Assembly: GCA_900555165.1 (NCBI GenBank)
Contig: USKE01000003.1
Span: forward strand, 1-23,034
Source: an uncultured Porphyromonadaceae bacterium
GTDB lineage: Bacteria > Bacteroidota > Bacteroidia > Bacteroidales > Muribaculaceae
Direction: 5' to 3'
DNA length: 23,034 nucleotides
Position numbers and translations under genes: made by a program. The notes beneath the pieces are model-generated. The model did not search any database. It was given only the letters and a program-made list of their open reading frames with translations, and was not told the origin of the DNA. Below are positions 9,977-19,117 of this stretch, in pieces; positions within the stretch are counted from its first letter, which is position 1, and the number at the start of each line of letters is the position of its first letter.

Positions 9977-10043
9977 CAGGTTCTATATGTAGCCCCGGAT
10001 GGGGCCGAATATCAGGATCCGAACAGTTACTTGAAATACATAG

Positions 10044-12494
10044 ATGATATATCCTGACAGTTTTGAACGCAAGATAGGTTTTGACGCTGTAAGGCAACGG
10101 CTTGACCGGCTTTGCCTTACCGGTTCGGGGCGCGAGCATGTGAACGACATGGCGTTCATGACCGGTTTCGATGCCGTGAGCCGCGCCGTCGGCGCCACTG
10201 CCGAGATGCTTGCCATACTTGGCGGCGACACTGATTTTCCGCTTGGCGGACTGCATGACATCTCGGCGCCTGTAAAGCGTTCGCTTGTCAGCGGTGCAGT
10301 GGTGTCGGCCGAAGAGTTCCGCGCCATTCGCCGCACCATAGCCACCATAGGCGAGGCCGTGGCGTTTCTTGCCGCCTCGCGCGACGATGACGGATCCACC
10401 CCGTACCCCATACTCTGTGACGAAGGGCATGACCTTGAGGCCTTCCCGGTTCTGGCACGCGAAATCGACCGTGTGGTCGATGCCGGGGGCAATGTGCTTG
10501 ACACCGCTTCGCCGCAACTGGCGAAAATCAGGTCAGAGCTGGCGCGTGTCAGCGCCACTGTAAACTCCATATTGCGCCGTGTGATGAGCCGTGCAGTCTC
10601 GGAAGGGTACCTCGACAGCGACGCCACCCCGGCTGTGCGCGACGGCCGTCTGGTGGTGCCTGTGTCGCCGATGAACAAACGGCGCATCCCGGGCATCGTG
10701 CATGACGAGTCGGCCTCGGGAAAGACATATTTCATCGAACCAGCGGAGGTGGTCGAGGTAAACAACCGTGTGCGTGAGCTGGAGCTTGACGAGCGGCGCG
10801 AGATTGCCCGCATACTGGCCGAACTCACGGCAGTGCTCGGCACATACGCCACTCCGCTCATGGTAAGCGCCACGAAGATGGGGTGGTTCGATTTCGTGCA
10901 CGCCAAGGCACGCTATGCCCGCGAAACCGATGCCGTAATGCCTCACCTCGCCCCGGCTCCGGAGCTTGAATGGTACCGTGCGGTGCATCCGGTTCTGCTT
11001 GAGTCGCTGCGGCAGCGTAACCTTTCGGTGGTGCCCCTTGACATAACCCTATCGGCCGAAAACCGCATACTGGTGATCTCAGGCCCCAATGCCGGCGGCA
11101 AGTCTGTGACGCTCAAGACCGTGGGCATAGTGCAGTACATGCTGCAGTGCGGGCTTATCCCCACCGTGGCCGAGAACTCGCACATGGGCATATTCGGTGA
11201 CATCTTCGTCGACATAGGCGATGACCAGTCGATAGAAAACGATCTGTCGACCTACAGCTCGCATCTGGCCAACATGCGCCGGTTCGTCACATCGGGGCGC
11301 GATACGTCGCTGATGCTTATCGACGAGTTCGGCGGCGGCACAGACCCGCAGATGGGCGGCGCCATCGCCCAGGCCATTCTCGGCGAACTGAACGCCAGGG
11401 GAATGTGGGGCATCATAACCACACATTACCATAATCTCAAGCAGTTCGCCTCAGAGACACCCGGCCTGATCAACGGGTCGATGCTTTACGACCGGCAGAA
11501 AATGCAGCCGCTGTTCCGGCTGTCGATCGGAACGCCCGGCAGCAGTTTCGCTCTTGAGATTGCCCGGAAGGCCGGTCTGCCCGGAACCATCATCGACCGT
11601 GCCGAGGAACTGGTGGGAAGTGAATACGTGAACCTCGACAAATATTTGCTCGACATAGCGCGCGACCGCCGGTACTGGGAGAACAAACGCCAGGCAATCA
11701 AACTGAAAGAGCGTAAAATCGAGTCGACACTGCAGCGTTACGAGGCTGATGCCGACAACCTGCGGCAACACCGCCGCGAGATACTTGCTGAGGCAAAAGA
11801 GGAGGCCCGCAAGGTGCTCGAAGGGTCTAACGCCTCGATAGAGCGCGCAATCCGCGAGATCCGCGAGGCACAGGCCGACAAGGAGCGTACCCGTGAGGCC
11901 AGACGCCAGCTCGACGCAGAGAAAAAGGCGCTCATGACCGACAACCCGTCGGAAAACGCCCTTTTGCGCCGTGCGCCCAAGACAAAGAAAAACCGCGAAA
12001 AGGCTGAGCATGTGGCCGCCGACACACGCCCCCTCGCCGTGGGCGATAACGTGCTGCTTGACGGCGCCGGTACTCCGGGCAAAATCCTTGAGATCTCCGG
12101 CAAGCAGGCCACGGTGGCTTTCGGGATGCTGAAGACACAGGTGAAACTCAACCGTCTCAAGCGCACGATGAAATCGCCCCCCGGACTGCGGCAGGGCGGC
12201 CTCGCCACCACCCCCACGACTGTGGTCAGCACCGGCTCTTCGGCTCTCGACTTCTCGACACAGCTTGACGTGCGCGGCATGAGGGCCGACGAGGCGATAC
12301 AGGCAGTGACATATTTCATCGACGACGCCATACGTTATTCGCAACCCACCGTGCGAATCCTGCACGGCACGGGCACCGGCGCTCTCAGGCTTGCCGTGCG
12401 GCAGTATCTCGATACTGTCAGCGGCGTGCGATCGTTCCGCGACGAGGATGTGAGGTTCGGCGGCGCGGGAATAACGGTAGTCACACTTGATTGA
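10044..12494 (+). CDS. mutS2: Endonuclease MutS2
   Basis: This 816-residue MutS paralogue lacks the mismatch-recognition domain and carries a C-terminal Smr nuclease domain. MutS2 proteins suppress homologous recombination or act on collided ribosomes, depending on the species studied. The N-terminus (MIYPDSFERKIGFDAVRQRL) fits the family start. The core and clamp regions come first, then the ATPase with Walker A GPNAGGKS (347-354), DDQSIENDLSTYSSHL and Walker B LMLIDEFGGGTDP. A long charged coiled coil follows (about 530-640), then a KOW-like stretch near 660-705. The Smr domain spans about 739-816, with LDVRG (741-745) and HGTGTGAL (774-781). The length is normal. feoAB follows after 31 bases, with no promoter visible between them. 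Confidence 0.95.
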   Translation: MIYPDSFERKIGFDAVRQRLDRLCLTGSGREHVNDMAFMTGFDAVSRAVGATAEMLAILGGDTDFPLGGLHDISAPVKRSLVSGAVVSAEEFRAIRRTIATIGEAVAFLAASRDDDGSTPYPILCDEGHDLEAFPVLAREIDRVVDAGGNVLDTASPQLAKIRSELARVSATVNSILRRVMSRAVSEGYLDSDATPAVRDGRLVVPVSPMNKRRIPGIVHDESASGKTYFIEPAEVVEVNNRVRELELDERREIARILAELTAVLGTYATPLMVSATKMGWFDFVHAKARYARETDAVMPHLAPAPELEWYRAVHPVLLESLRQRNLSVVPLDITLSAENRILVISGPNAGGKSVTLKTVGIVQYMLQCGLIPTVAENSHMGIFGDIFVDIGDDQSIENDLSTYSSHLANMRRFVTSGRDTSLMLIDEFGGGTDPQMGGAIAQAILGELNARGMWGIITTHYHNLKQFASETPGLINGSMLYDRQKMQPLFRLSIGTPGSSFALEIARKAGLPGTIIDRAEELVGSEYVNLDKYLLDIARDRRYWENKRQAIKLKERKIESTLQRYEADADNLRQHRREILAEAKEEARKVLEGSNASIERAIREIREAQADKERTREARRQLDAEKKALMTDNPSENALLRRAPKTKKNREKAEHVAADTRPLAVGDNVLLDGAGTPGKILEISGKQATVAFGMLKTQVKLNRLKRTMKSPPGLRQGGLATTPTTVVSTGSSALDFSTQLDVRGMRADEAIQAVTYFIDDAIRYSQPTVRILHGTGTGALRLAVRQYLDTVSGVRSFRDEDVRFGGAGITVVTLD

Positions 12495-12525
12495 ATACTC
12501 TCTCCCGATCTATCATTAAGAATAC

Positions 12526-14880
12526 ATGAGACTTTCAGATCTGAACGGCGGCGAGACCGCTGTCATAGTCAAGATACTTGGTCACGGGGCATTTCGCAAG
12601 CGCGTGATGGAGATGGGATTCGTTAAGGGACGCGAAATCACTTCGGTGCTGTCGGCTCCGTTGCGCGACCCTGTGAAATACCGCGTAATGGATTATGAGG
12701 TGTCGCTCAGGCGCAGTGAGGCCCGCATGATCGAAGTGGTGCCTCTCGACGAATATGAACGCCACCGCCCCGAGTTCAAGGGGACGGTCGACGCCGACGA
12801 CTCGCGCCGTGACACCGCGCCGCGCATCCACCCGCTCAACGCCATAAACGTGGCGCTGATCGGCAACCCCAACTGCGGAAAGACATCGCTCTTCAACATC
12901 GCATCGGGCGCGCAGGAGCATGTGGGGAACTATTCGGGCGTCACGGTCGACTCCAAGACCGGCTCGTTCGACTACAAGGGGTACCGGTTCAATATCGTCG
13001 ACCTACCCGGCACATATTCGCTCTCGGCATATTCGCCCGAAGAGCGGTATGTGCGCAAATACCTGAAGGATAACAATCCCGATGTAATCATCAACGTTGT
13101 CGACGCGTCTAACCTCGAGCGTAATCTTTATCTGACCACCGAGCTTATCGACATGGACCATTCCATGGTCATCGCGCTCAACATGTACGATGAACTGCGC
13201 CGCTCGGGCGCTAAACTCGATTACAAGGCGTTGGGCCGGATGATCGGTGTGCCTATAGTGCCTACGGTGAGTCGCACTGGCGAGGGGATAGACCACCTTT
13301 TCGATACGGTGATAGATGTTGTTGAACGTCGTCACAAAGATGTGCGTCACGTGCACGTATCGCTCGATAACGACCTTGAGGAATCACTTACCGAGATCAA
13401 GGATGCCGTGAAACGTGACAAGTCGGTCGACCAGCATTTCTGTCCACGTTATATCGGCCTTAAACTGCTTGAACATGACCCTGACATCGACGCGCTGGTG
13501 AAGGCGTCGGCCACAGGCGACAGTATCCTGGCCATGCGTGACCGCGCGGTCGAGAACCTGCACCGGCTCCACCCCGAGCAGGAGGTATCAGACATGATCG
13601 CCGACGACAAATACGGTTTCATCGCCGGCGCTCTTGCCGAGACGATGGTGAAGGGGGAGCAGCAGCAGGCCGACGCCACACGCACCATCGACGCGCTGGT
13701 GACCAACCGCCTGTTCGGATTTCCGCTGTTCCTGCTGGTGATGCTGTTCATATTCTGGGCCACTTTCTATGTGGGCCAGTACCCTGCCGACTGGATCGAG
13801 GCCGGGGTTGACTGGCTTGCCGGAATGGTAAATACCCGTATGCCGGCCGGCCCGTTCAAAGACCTGCTTGCCAACGGCGTTATCGGCGGGGTGGGGGGCG
13901 TCATAGTCTTCCTGCCAAACATACTGATACTGTTCTTCTTCATCTCTTTCATGGAAGATTCGGGGTACATGGCTCGTGCAGCGTTCATCATGGACCGTCT
14001 CATGCACCATATCGGCCTGCACGGCAAGTCGTTTATTCCGCTGGTGATGGGTTTCGGCTGCAACGTGCCCGCCGTAATGGCGTCGCGTGCCATCGAGAGC
14101 CGTTCGTCACGCATCATCACCATACTGATCACACCGTTCATGTCATGCTCGGCGCGGTTGCCGATATATGTATTGCTCATCGGCACCTTCTTTTCGGCTC
14201 ATGCCGCCATTGTCTTTCTGGCGATGTACCTTCTGGGCGTCGTGGTTGCGATAGTTACCGCCAAGATGCTCAGACGCTTTTTCTTCAAGGCCGACGAGAC
14301 ACCGTTTGTGATGGAGCTGCCGCCGTACCGACTTCCGACTCTCAAGACCTCTATGCGCCACATGTGGTGGAAAGGGAAACAGTATCTGCAGAAAATGGGC
14401 GGCGTAATCCTTGTGGCCTCGGTCATTGTCTGGGCGCTTGACTATTTCCCCTTGCAGAAAGGCGACGAACCCCGCGACTCGTACCTGCAGACCATCGGCA
14501 AGACCGTGAATCCGGTCATGGAACCGCTCGGTTTCACCTGGCGCTCTACAGTAGCGGCGGTTGCCGGTGTGCCGGCCAAAGAGATTGTGGTGTCGACCCT
14601 GGGAGTCCTCTATACCGGATCTGACGAGGCTACCGACGCCGACCTGTCGAAAAAACTCACAACCCCGATGCCCGACGAGAGTCACGCCCCGTTCAATCCG
14701 GCATCGGCACTGAGTTTCATGATTTTCATACTGCTGTACTGCCCCTGTTTCGCAACGGTGGTGGCCATCGTGAAAGAGACCGGTTCGTGGCGCTACGGCA
14801 TGTTCAGCGTCGTATACAGCACCGTCGTGGCATGGTTGGTGGCATTCGCGGCCTACCGACTGGCGCTGCCGTTTGTCTAA
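12526..14880 (+). CDS. feoB: FeoAB fusion: ferrous iron transporter with N-terminal FeoA domain
   Basis: This 784-residue protein imports Fe(II) across the inner membrane. Residues 1-74 form a FeoA-like SH3 domain (MRLSDLNGGETAVIVKILG). A GTPase domain follows with G1 GNPNCGKT (113-120), G3 DLPGT (159-163) and G4 NMYD (219-222). A helical switch region leads to the FeoB membrane domain from about residue 395. Both Gate motifs are present: GFGCNVP (509-515) with its conserved Cys, and GVPAKEIVVSTLGVLY near 680-700. The chain ends in a hydrophobic helix. FeoA-FeoB fusion is common in Bacteroidetes. Its position 31 bases behind mutS2 suggests a shared transcript. I see no Fur box in the short gap, so iron control is not evident from the sequence. 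Confidence 0.95.
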   Translation: MRLSDLNGGETAVIVKILGHGAFRKRVMEMGFVKGREITSVLSAPLRDPVKYRVMDYEVSLRRSEARMIEVVPLDEYERHRPEFKGTVDADDSRRDTAPRIHPLNAINVALIGNPNCGKTSLFNIASGAQEHVGNYSGVTVDSKTGSFDYKGYRFNIVDLPGTYSLSAYSPEERYVRKYLKDNNPDVIINVVDASNLERNLYLTTELIDMDHSMVIALNMYDELRRSGAKLDYKALGRMIGVPIVPTVSRTGEGIDHLFDTVIDVVERRHKDVRHVHVSLDNDLEESLTEIKDAVKRDKSVDQHFCPRYIGLKLLEHDPDIDALVKASATGDSILAMRDRAVENLHRLHPEQEVSDMIADDKYGFIAGALAETMVKGEQQQADATRTIDALVTNRLFGFPLFLLVMLFIFWATFYVGQYPADWIEAGVDWLAGMVNTRMPAGPFKDLLANGVIGGVGGVIVFLPNILILFFFISFMEDSGYMARAAFIMDRLMHHIGLHGKSFIPLVMGFGCNVPAVMASRAIESRSSRIITILITPFMSCSARLPIYVLLIGTFFSAHAAIVFLAMYLLGVVVAIVTAKMLRRFFFKADETPFVMELPPYRLPTLKTSMRHMWWKGKQYLQKMGGVILVASVIVWALDYFPLQKGDEPRDSYLQTIGKTVNPVMEPLGFTWRSTVAAVAGVPAKEIVVSTLGVLYTGSDEATDADLSKKLTTPMPDESHAPFNPASALSFMIFILLYCPCFATVVAIVKETGSWRYGMFSVVYSTVVAWLVAFAAYRLALPFV

Positions 14881-14903
14881 GTCAAAATAAAATGCTAACT
14901 TTG
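14872..14903 (+). promoter_or_regulatory. dnaN: Bacteroidetes-type promoter for the dnaN operon
   Basis: TTTG at 14872-14875 lies inside the last codons of feoAB. It is followed 20 bases later by TAACTTTG at 14896-14903. The predicted transcription start near 14910 lies downstream of an in-frame ATG at 14905, which rules that ATG out as the dnaN start and supports 14971. Confidence 0.75.
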
Positions 14904-14970
14904 CTTGTCGTGTGCCTGCATTCGCCGGGTACCGGCGTCATTATTCAGAAATAACAAACAACTGAGATAT

Positions 14971-16113
14971 ATGGAATTCAAAGTTTCCGCCAAAGCCCTT
15001 TACTCCACACTTTCGGGTGTGAGCAAAGTCATCAACTCAAAGAACACGCTGATGATCCTCGACAACTTCCTTCTCAGGGTCGAGGACAATCTGCTGGTTG
15101 TCACAGCTTCCGATACCGAGAATACCCTCGTGGCACGTCTTGCGCTCGCAGAGGTCGAAGGCTCGGGCTCGGTGTGCGTCAACGCCCGCCGTCTGGCCGA
15201 CATAGCCAAAGAGCTCCCCGACGTGGATGTCACTTTCAGCGTGAACGACGAGACCCTGGCCATCAAGATCAGTTTCCCCGGCGGAGCCTTTGACCTTGTC
15301 GGCATCGACGCCAACCAGTATCCCGCCACCGGCGTCGACGCCGCCGATGAAGACGAGGGCCCTGTGTCAGACCTGCTCCTCCCCGCATCGCAGATTCTCC
15401 ACGGCATCGACAACACGTTCTTTGCCGTAGGTTCCGACTCGCTGCGCCCCCAGATGACCGGTATCTTCTGGGATGTCAAGAAAGATGGCATCACCTTCGT
15501 CGCCACCGATACCCGCAAGCTCGTGCGCTACATCGACAAGACCTCGGAGCCGGGTGTCGAGACCTCGTGCATCATCCCGCAGAAACCCTGCGTCATCCTG
15601 AAGAACCTGCTCTCTGACGGCGAGGACGTGAAGGTGCGCATGACCTCGAAGAGCGCCACATTCGCTACCGAGCACATAACACTCAACTGCCGTTTCATAA
15701 AGGGGAATTTCCCCGACTACAACCGAGTAATCCCCAAGAACAACCCCAACGAGGTAACGGTCGACCGAGTGACACTGCTCACGGCAATCCGCCGCGTGTC
15801 GGTATGCGCCGACCCCTCGCACGGTCTGGTGAAACTCCGTTTCAATCCGGGTCAGATCGAGCTGAAGGTCGACGACGCCAACTTCTCGACATTCGCTTTC
15901 GAGAAAGTTGCCTGTGACTATCAGGGTCGCGAAGACCTCGTGATCGGATTCTCGTCAACCTATCTCATCGAGATCTTCAACACCATCGATACCGACAACG
16001 TCATCATCCGCCTGGCCGATCCCGCCCGTCCCGGGGTGTTCCTCCCCGAAGAGAACGAGGAGAACACCGAGCTGGTGATTATCCTGATGCCGATGTCTGT
16101 ACAGGACTTCTGA
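14971..16113 (+). CDS. dnaN: DNA polymerase III beta subunit (sliding clamp)
   Basis: This 380-residue protein forms the ring-shaped homodimer that tethers DNA polymerase III and many repair proteins to DNA. Three clamp repeats of about 120 residues are recognisable. The first runs from MEFKVSAKALYSTLSGVSKVI. The third contains KGNFPDYNRVIPKN and ends in the hydrophobic LVIILMPMSVQDF, the usual C-terminus near the partner-binding cleft. An earlier ATG at 14905 would add 22 unrelated residues and lies ahead of the predicted transcription start, so I chose 14971. It is the first gene of a six-gene run. Here dnaN is not next to dnaA or recF, which is normal for Bacteroidetes as far as I recall. 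Confidence 0.96.
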   Translation: MEFKVSAKALYSTLSGVSKVINSKNTLMILDNFLLRVEDNLLVVTASDTENTLVARLALAEVEGSGSVCVNARRLADIAKELPDVDVTFSVNDETLAIKISFPGGAFDLVGIDANQYPATGVDAADEDEGPVSDLLLPASQILHGIDNTFFAVGSDSLRPQMTGIFWDVKKDGITFVATDTRKLVRYIDKTSEPGVETSCIIPQKPCVILKNLLSDGEDVKVRMTSKSATFATEHITLNCRFIKGNFPDYNRVIPKNNPNEVTVDRVTLLTAIRRVSVCADPSHGLVKLRFNPGQIELKVDDANFSTFAFEKVACDYQGREDLVIGFSSTYLIEIFNTIDTDNVIIRLADPARPGVFLPEENEENTELVIILMPMSVQDF

Positions 16114-16122
16114 TAACGCGCC

Positions 16123-16884
16123 ATGCAACTGAACCTCAAGAAACCGGTCATCTTCTTCGATCTGGAGACGACCGGTACCGACATATTGCGTGACCGCATC
16201 GTCGAGATTTCGATAATCAAGGTGTTCCCCGACGGCCGCGATGAACAGCGCACCCTCAGGGTCAACCCCGGTCGCCCCATACCGGCCGAGGCCACGGCGA
16301 TACACCACATCACCGATGCCGACGTGGCCGACAAGCCCGCTTTCAAGCAGATCGCCAAAGCTCTTGCCGAGACATTCACCGGTTGCGACATCGCCGGGTT
16401 CAACTCAAACCGTTTCGATGTGCCCATGCTGGCCGAGGAGTTCGCCCGCGCCGGCGTGGACTACGATTTCTCGCGTCCGCGTTACATCGATGTGCAGACC
16501 ATCTTCCACAAGAAGGAACAGCGCACCCTCACGGCCGCCTACCGTTTCTATTGCGGAAAGAATCTCGACGAGGCCCATTCGGCCAGCGCCGATACCCGCG
16601 CAACCTACGAGGTGCTCATGGCACAGCTCGACCATTACGACGACCTGCCGAACGACATCGATGCCCTGGCCGAGTATTCGACACAGACCAGGAACGTCGA
16701 CCTTATGGGTCGGCTGATTTATGACGACCAGCACCGCGAGGTCATAAACTTCGGCAAATACAAGGGGCAGCTCGCCGCCGATGTGCTCAAGCGCGACCCC
16801 GGATATTTCGGCTGGATACAGCAGGGTGATTTCCCGTCTGACACGAAACGCTGTTTCATGGCCATAAAACTCAGGTCGCGATGA
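16123..16884 (+). CDS. DnaQ-like 3'-5' exonuclease (DEDDh)
   Basis: This 253-residue protein has the full DEDDh set: D13 and E15 (FFDLETTG), D99 (FNSNRFD) and H152/D157 (HSASADTR). That is an active 3'-5' exonuclease site of the DNA polymerase III epsilon type. The C-terminal 50 residues (INFGKYKGQLAADVLKRDPGYFGW) form a DUF3820-like FGKYKG module. E. coli DnaQ lacks this module and instead has a tail that binds the polymerase. The gene sits 9 bases after dnaN, which makes a proofreading or repair role with the clamp likely. Bacteroidetes also carry PolC/DnaE-linked exonucleases, so calling it the replicative epsilon subunit would be too strong. It overlaps the next start by 4 bases (ATGA). 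Confidence 0.9.
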   Translation: MQLNLKKPVIFFDLETTGTDILRDRIVEISIIKVFPDGRDEQRTLRVNPGRPIPAEATAIHHITDADVADKPAFKQIAKALAETFTGCDIAGFNSNRFDVPMLAEEFARAGVDYDFSRPRYIDVQTIFHKKEQRTLTAAYRFYCGKNLDEAHSASADTRATYEVLMAQLDHYDDLPNDIDALAEYSTQTRNVDLMGRLIYDDQHREVINFGKYKGQLAADVLKRDPGYFGWIQQGDFPSDTKRCFMAIKLRSR

Positions 16885-18129
16885 ACATAGTTCTCGGCAT
16901 AACAGGTGGCATAGCGGCCTACAAGTCTGCCGCCCTGCTGCGGCTCATGGTCAAGGCCGGCCATCAGGTGCAGGTGGTCATGACCCCTTCGGCAAAGGAG
17001 TTCATCACGCCGGTCACGATGTCGGCCCTGAGCGGCCGCCCGGTAATCAGTGAGTTCTTCACCGCCAATACCGGCGAATGGCACAGCCATGTCGATATCG
17101 GCCTGTGGGCAGACGCCATGGTGATCGCACCCGCCACCGCATGCACCATCGCCAAGATGGCCAACGGCGTGGCCGACAATATGCTGGTAACCACCTATCT
17201 GTCGGCCAAGGCGCCCGTGTTCGTCGCCCCGGCGATGGATCTCGACATGATGGCGCATCCCACCACGCGCCGCAATCTTGAGCTGTTGCGGTCATACGGC
17301 AATCTGGTCATCGAACCAGCCGAGGGTGAGCTTGCCTCGCATCTCGTGGGCAAGGGGCGCATGGAGGAACCTGAGAATATCCTGGCGTATGTCGAGGCAT
17401 ATTTCGCCGCCAAGGCCGATACTTCTCTGAAGGGTCGGAAAGTGCTTGTCACCGCCGGGCCTACCCGCGAACGAATCGACCCCGTGCGGTACATCTCCAA
17501 CTACTCGACAGGGCGCATGGGCTACGCCATCGCCGACGAGGCCGCGCGCCGTGGCGCCGATGTCACGGTTGTTTCCGGACCGGTGGACATAAAGCCCGCT
17601 GAAAAGGGAGTGAAGGTAGTGAGCGTCGAGTCGGCGCGTGAGATGCTCGATGCCGCCGAAAAACTGTTTGACACCGCCGACATAGCCATCTGGACCGCCG
17701 CGGTCGCTGACTATCATCCGGCCGAGGTGCCCGAGCACAAGATAAAGCGCGAGAACGGCCCTGCGCCCGAGTTGAAACTTGTGAAGAATCCCGACATCGC
17801 CGCCACCCTTGGCGCACGTCGCCATGAGGGGCAGATTCTTGTGGGCTTTGCCCTTGAGACCGACAACGAGAGCGAGAATGCCGTCAGGAAACTTGCCGCC
17901 AAAAACCTCGATATGGTGGTGATGAACTCGTTGCGCGACAAAGGCGCAGGGTTCGCCACCGATACGAACAAGGTGACCATATTCTTCCGTGACGGCTCGG
18001 GACCTCGTGCCCACATCCTCCCGCGACGGCGCGGGCCCCGCCGAATTCGGCATGAAGTCGAAACGCGACGTGGCCAGGGACATTCTTGACACGGTGACAG
18101 CGCGTCTTTGCCCTGTCAACGGGCAATAA
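16881..18129 (+). CDS. coaBC: CoaBC (PPC decarboxylase / PPC synthetase), C-terminus frameshifted
   Basis: This bifunctional flavoprotein makes 4'-phosphopantetheine for coenzyme A: CoaB joins phosphopantothenate and cysteine, and CoaC decarboxylates the product. The CoaC half (about 1-185) has GITGGIAAYKS, catalytic His70 (HSHVDIGLWAD) and PAMDLDM. The flap reads GELASHLVGKGRM, with Ser153 where E. coli has the reducing Cys158. The CoaB half has VLVTAGPTRERIDPVRY, N207 (ISNYSTGRMGY) and K289 (HKIKR), matching E. coli N210 and K289. The uninterrupted frame ends at 18089 in an arginine-rich tail. The expected ending (FGMKSKRDVARDILDTV) lies in the next frame and stops at 18127-18129. One extra G in the GGG at 17998-18000 would explain this. 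The start overlaps the exonuclease stop. Confidence 0.9.
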
Positions 18130-18155
18130 TACAGACGTAAAGCCGTTTATATGGT

Positions 18156-19097
18156 ATGTTTCAGATAATTAAAGATACTATCACATATACGGCCTCACTG
18201 GTGGCATGCGTTGCCGTAGCCCTGTTTTCGGGCGCCTCCACTGTTTCGGCACAGGAACTTAACTGTCAGGTCGAGTTCAACACCGACCAGATACAGGGCA
18301 CCAACAAGACCGTGTTCGAGACCCTCAAGGAGTCGGTCAACGAATACATGAACACGACGCATTTCACAAACGCCCAGTTCTCGCCGGTCGAGAAGATCGA
18401 GTGCCGCATGTTCTTCACCATAAAGGAGGTTGACGGCGACACTTACAAGGGTGACCTGCAGGTGCAGTCGACACGCCCGGTCTACAACTCCACCTACACC
18501 ACCACGCTGATAAATTTCAAGGACACCAACCTCGAATTCACATACCAGCAGGGTGAGCCGCTGACATTCTCGGCCAACACCATGGAGAGCCAGCTAACGG
18601 CCATACTCAACTTCTACGCCTACCTGTTCATTGCGGTCGATTTCGACTCGTTCTCGCGCAAGGGCGGCCAGGAATATTTCGATCGCCTGGCGCAGATAGT
18701 GCAGATGGCGCAGTCGTCGGGCGAGACCGGCTGGAAAGCTTTCGAGGACAAGAAGAACCGCTCGGCTGTGCTCGATACCTATACTACCCCCGCAACCTCC
18801 GGTCTGCGTGACATGCTCTATGACTATCACCGCCTCGGACTCGACGAGATGTTTCAGGCTCCCGACAAAGGGAGGGCCAAGATCACCGAGTCGCTGAACG
18901 TGATAAATACCGTATATCAGGCCGATCCCATGTCGGTGGGGCTATCCATGTTCAAGGACGCCAAGCTTGACGAACTGGTGAACATCTACTCGAAGGCGTC
19001 GCAGACCGAACGCGAGAATGTCTCGGAAATGCTGTCGCCGATCTTCCCCACCGAGATGAAACGCATAAACCAGATAAAGGCCGGCAGTACGAAATAA
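18156..19097 (+). CDS. DUF4835 family exported protein
   Basis: This 313-residue protein has a long signal peptide (about residues 1-33, cleaved before QELNCQVEFN). The mature part matches the Bacteroidetes-only DUF4835 family: VEFNTDQIQGTNKTVFETLKESVNEYMNTTHFTN near the start, YNSTYTTTLINFKD in the middle, and an EYFDRLAQIVQMAQSSGETGWKAFEDKKNR block. It has no lipobox and no barrel-like C-terminus, so it is probably periplasmic. Some databases, as I recall, call this family PorD and link it to type IX secretion; nothing in this window supports or refutes that. It lies between coaBC and recN, an arrangement I believe is conserved in Bacteroidetes. The function is unknown. Confidence 0.85.
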   Translation: MFQIIKDTITYTASLVACVAVALFSGASTVSAQELNCQVEFNTDQIQGTNKTVFETLKESVNEYMNTTHFTNAQFSPVEKIECRMFFTIKEVDGDTYKGDLQVQSTRPVYNSTYTTTLINFKDTNLEFTYQQGEPLTFSANTMESQLTAILNFYAYLFIAVDFDSFSRKGGQEYFDRLAQIVQMAQSSGETGWKAFEDKKNRSAVLDTYTTPATSGLRDMLYDYHRLGLDEMFQAPDKGRAKITESLNVINTVYQADPMSVGLSMFKDAKLDELVNIYSKASQTERENVSEMLSPIFPTEMKRINQIKAGSTK

Positions 19098-19117
19098 AAC
19101 CTTAACAACCACTCACG

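Noticed and set aside
11451..12365. A 304-residue open frame antisense to mutS2, with similar long antisense frames in purL, feoAB and ABC-F
   Set aside because: These are by-products of high GC and strong codon bias on the coding strand. Their translations are rich in Arg, His and Val, match no family, and the plus-strand proteins are clearly real.
14905..14970. An upstream ATG extending dnaN by 22 residues
   Set aside because: The added residues do not match beta clamps, and the ATG precedes the transcription start predicted from the promoter at 14872-14903.
17990..18010. Programmed ribosomal frameshift in coaBC or purL
   Set aside because: Neither site has a slippery heptamer or downstream pseudoknot that I can see, and neither gene family is known for recoding.
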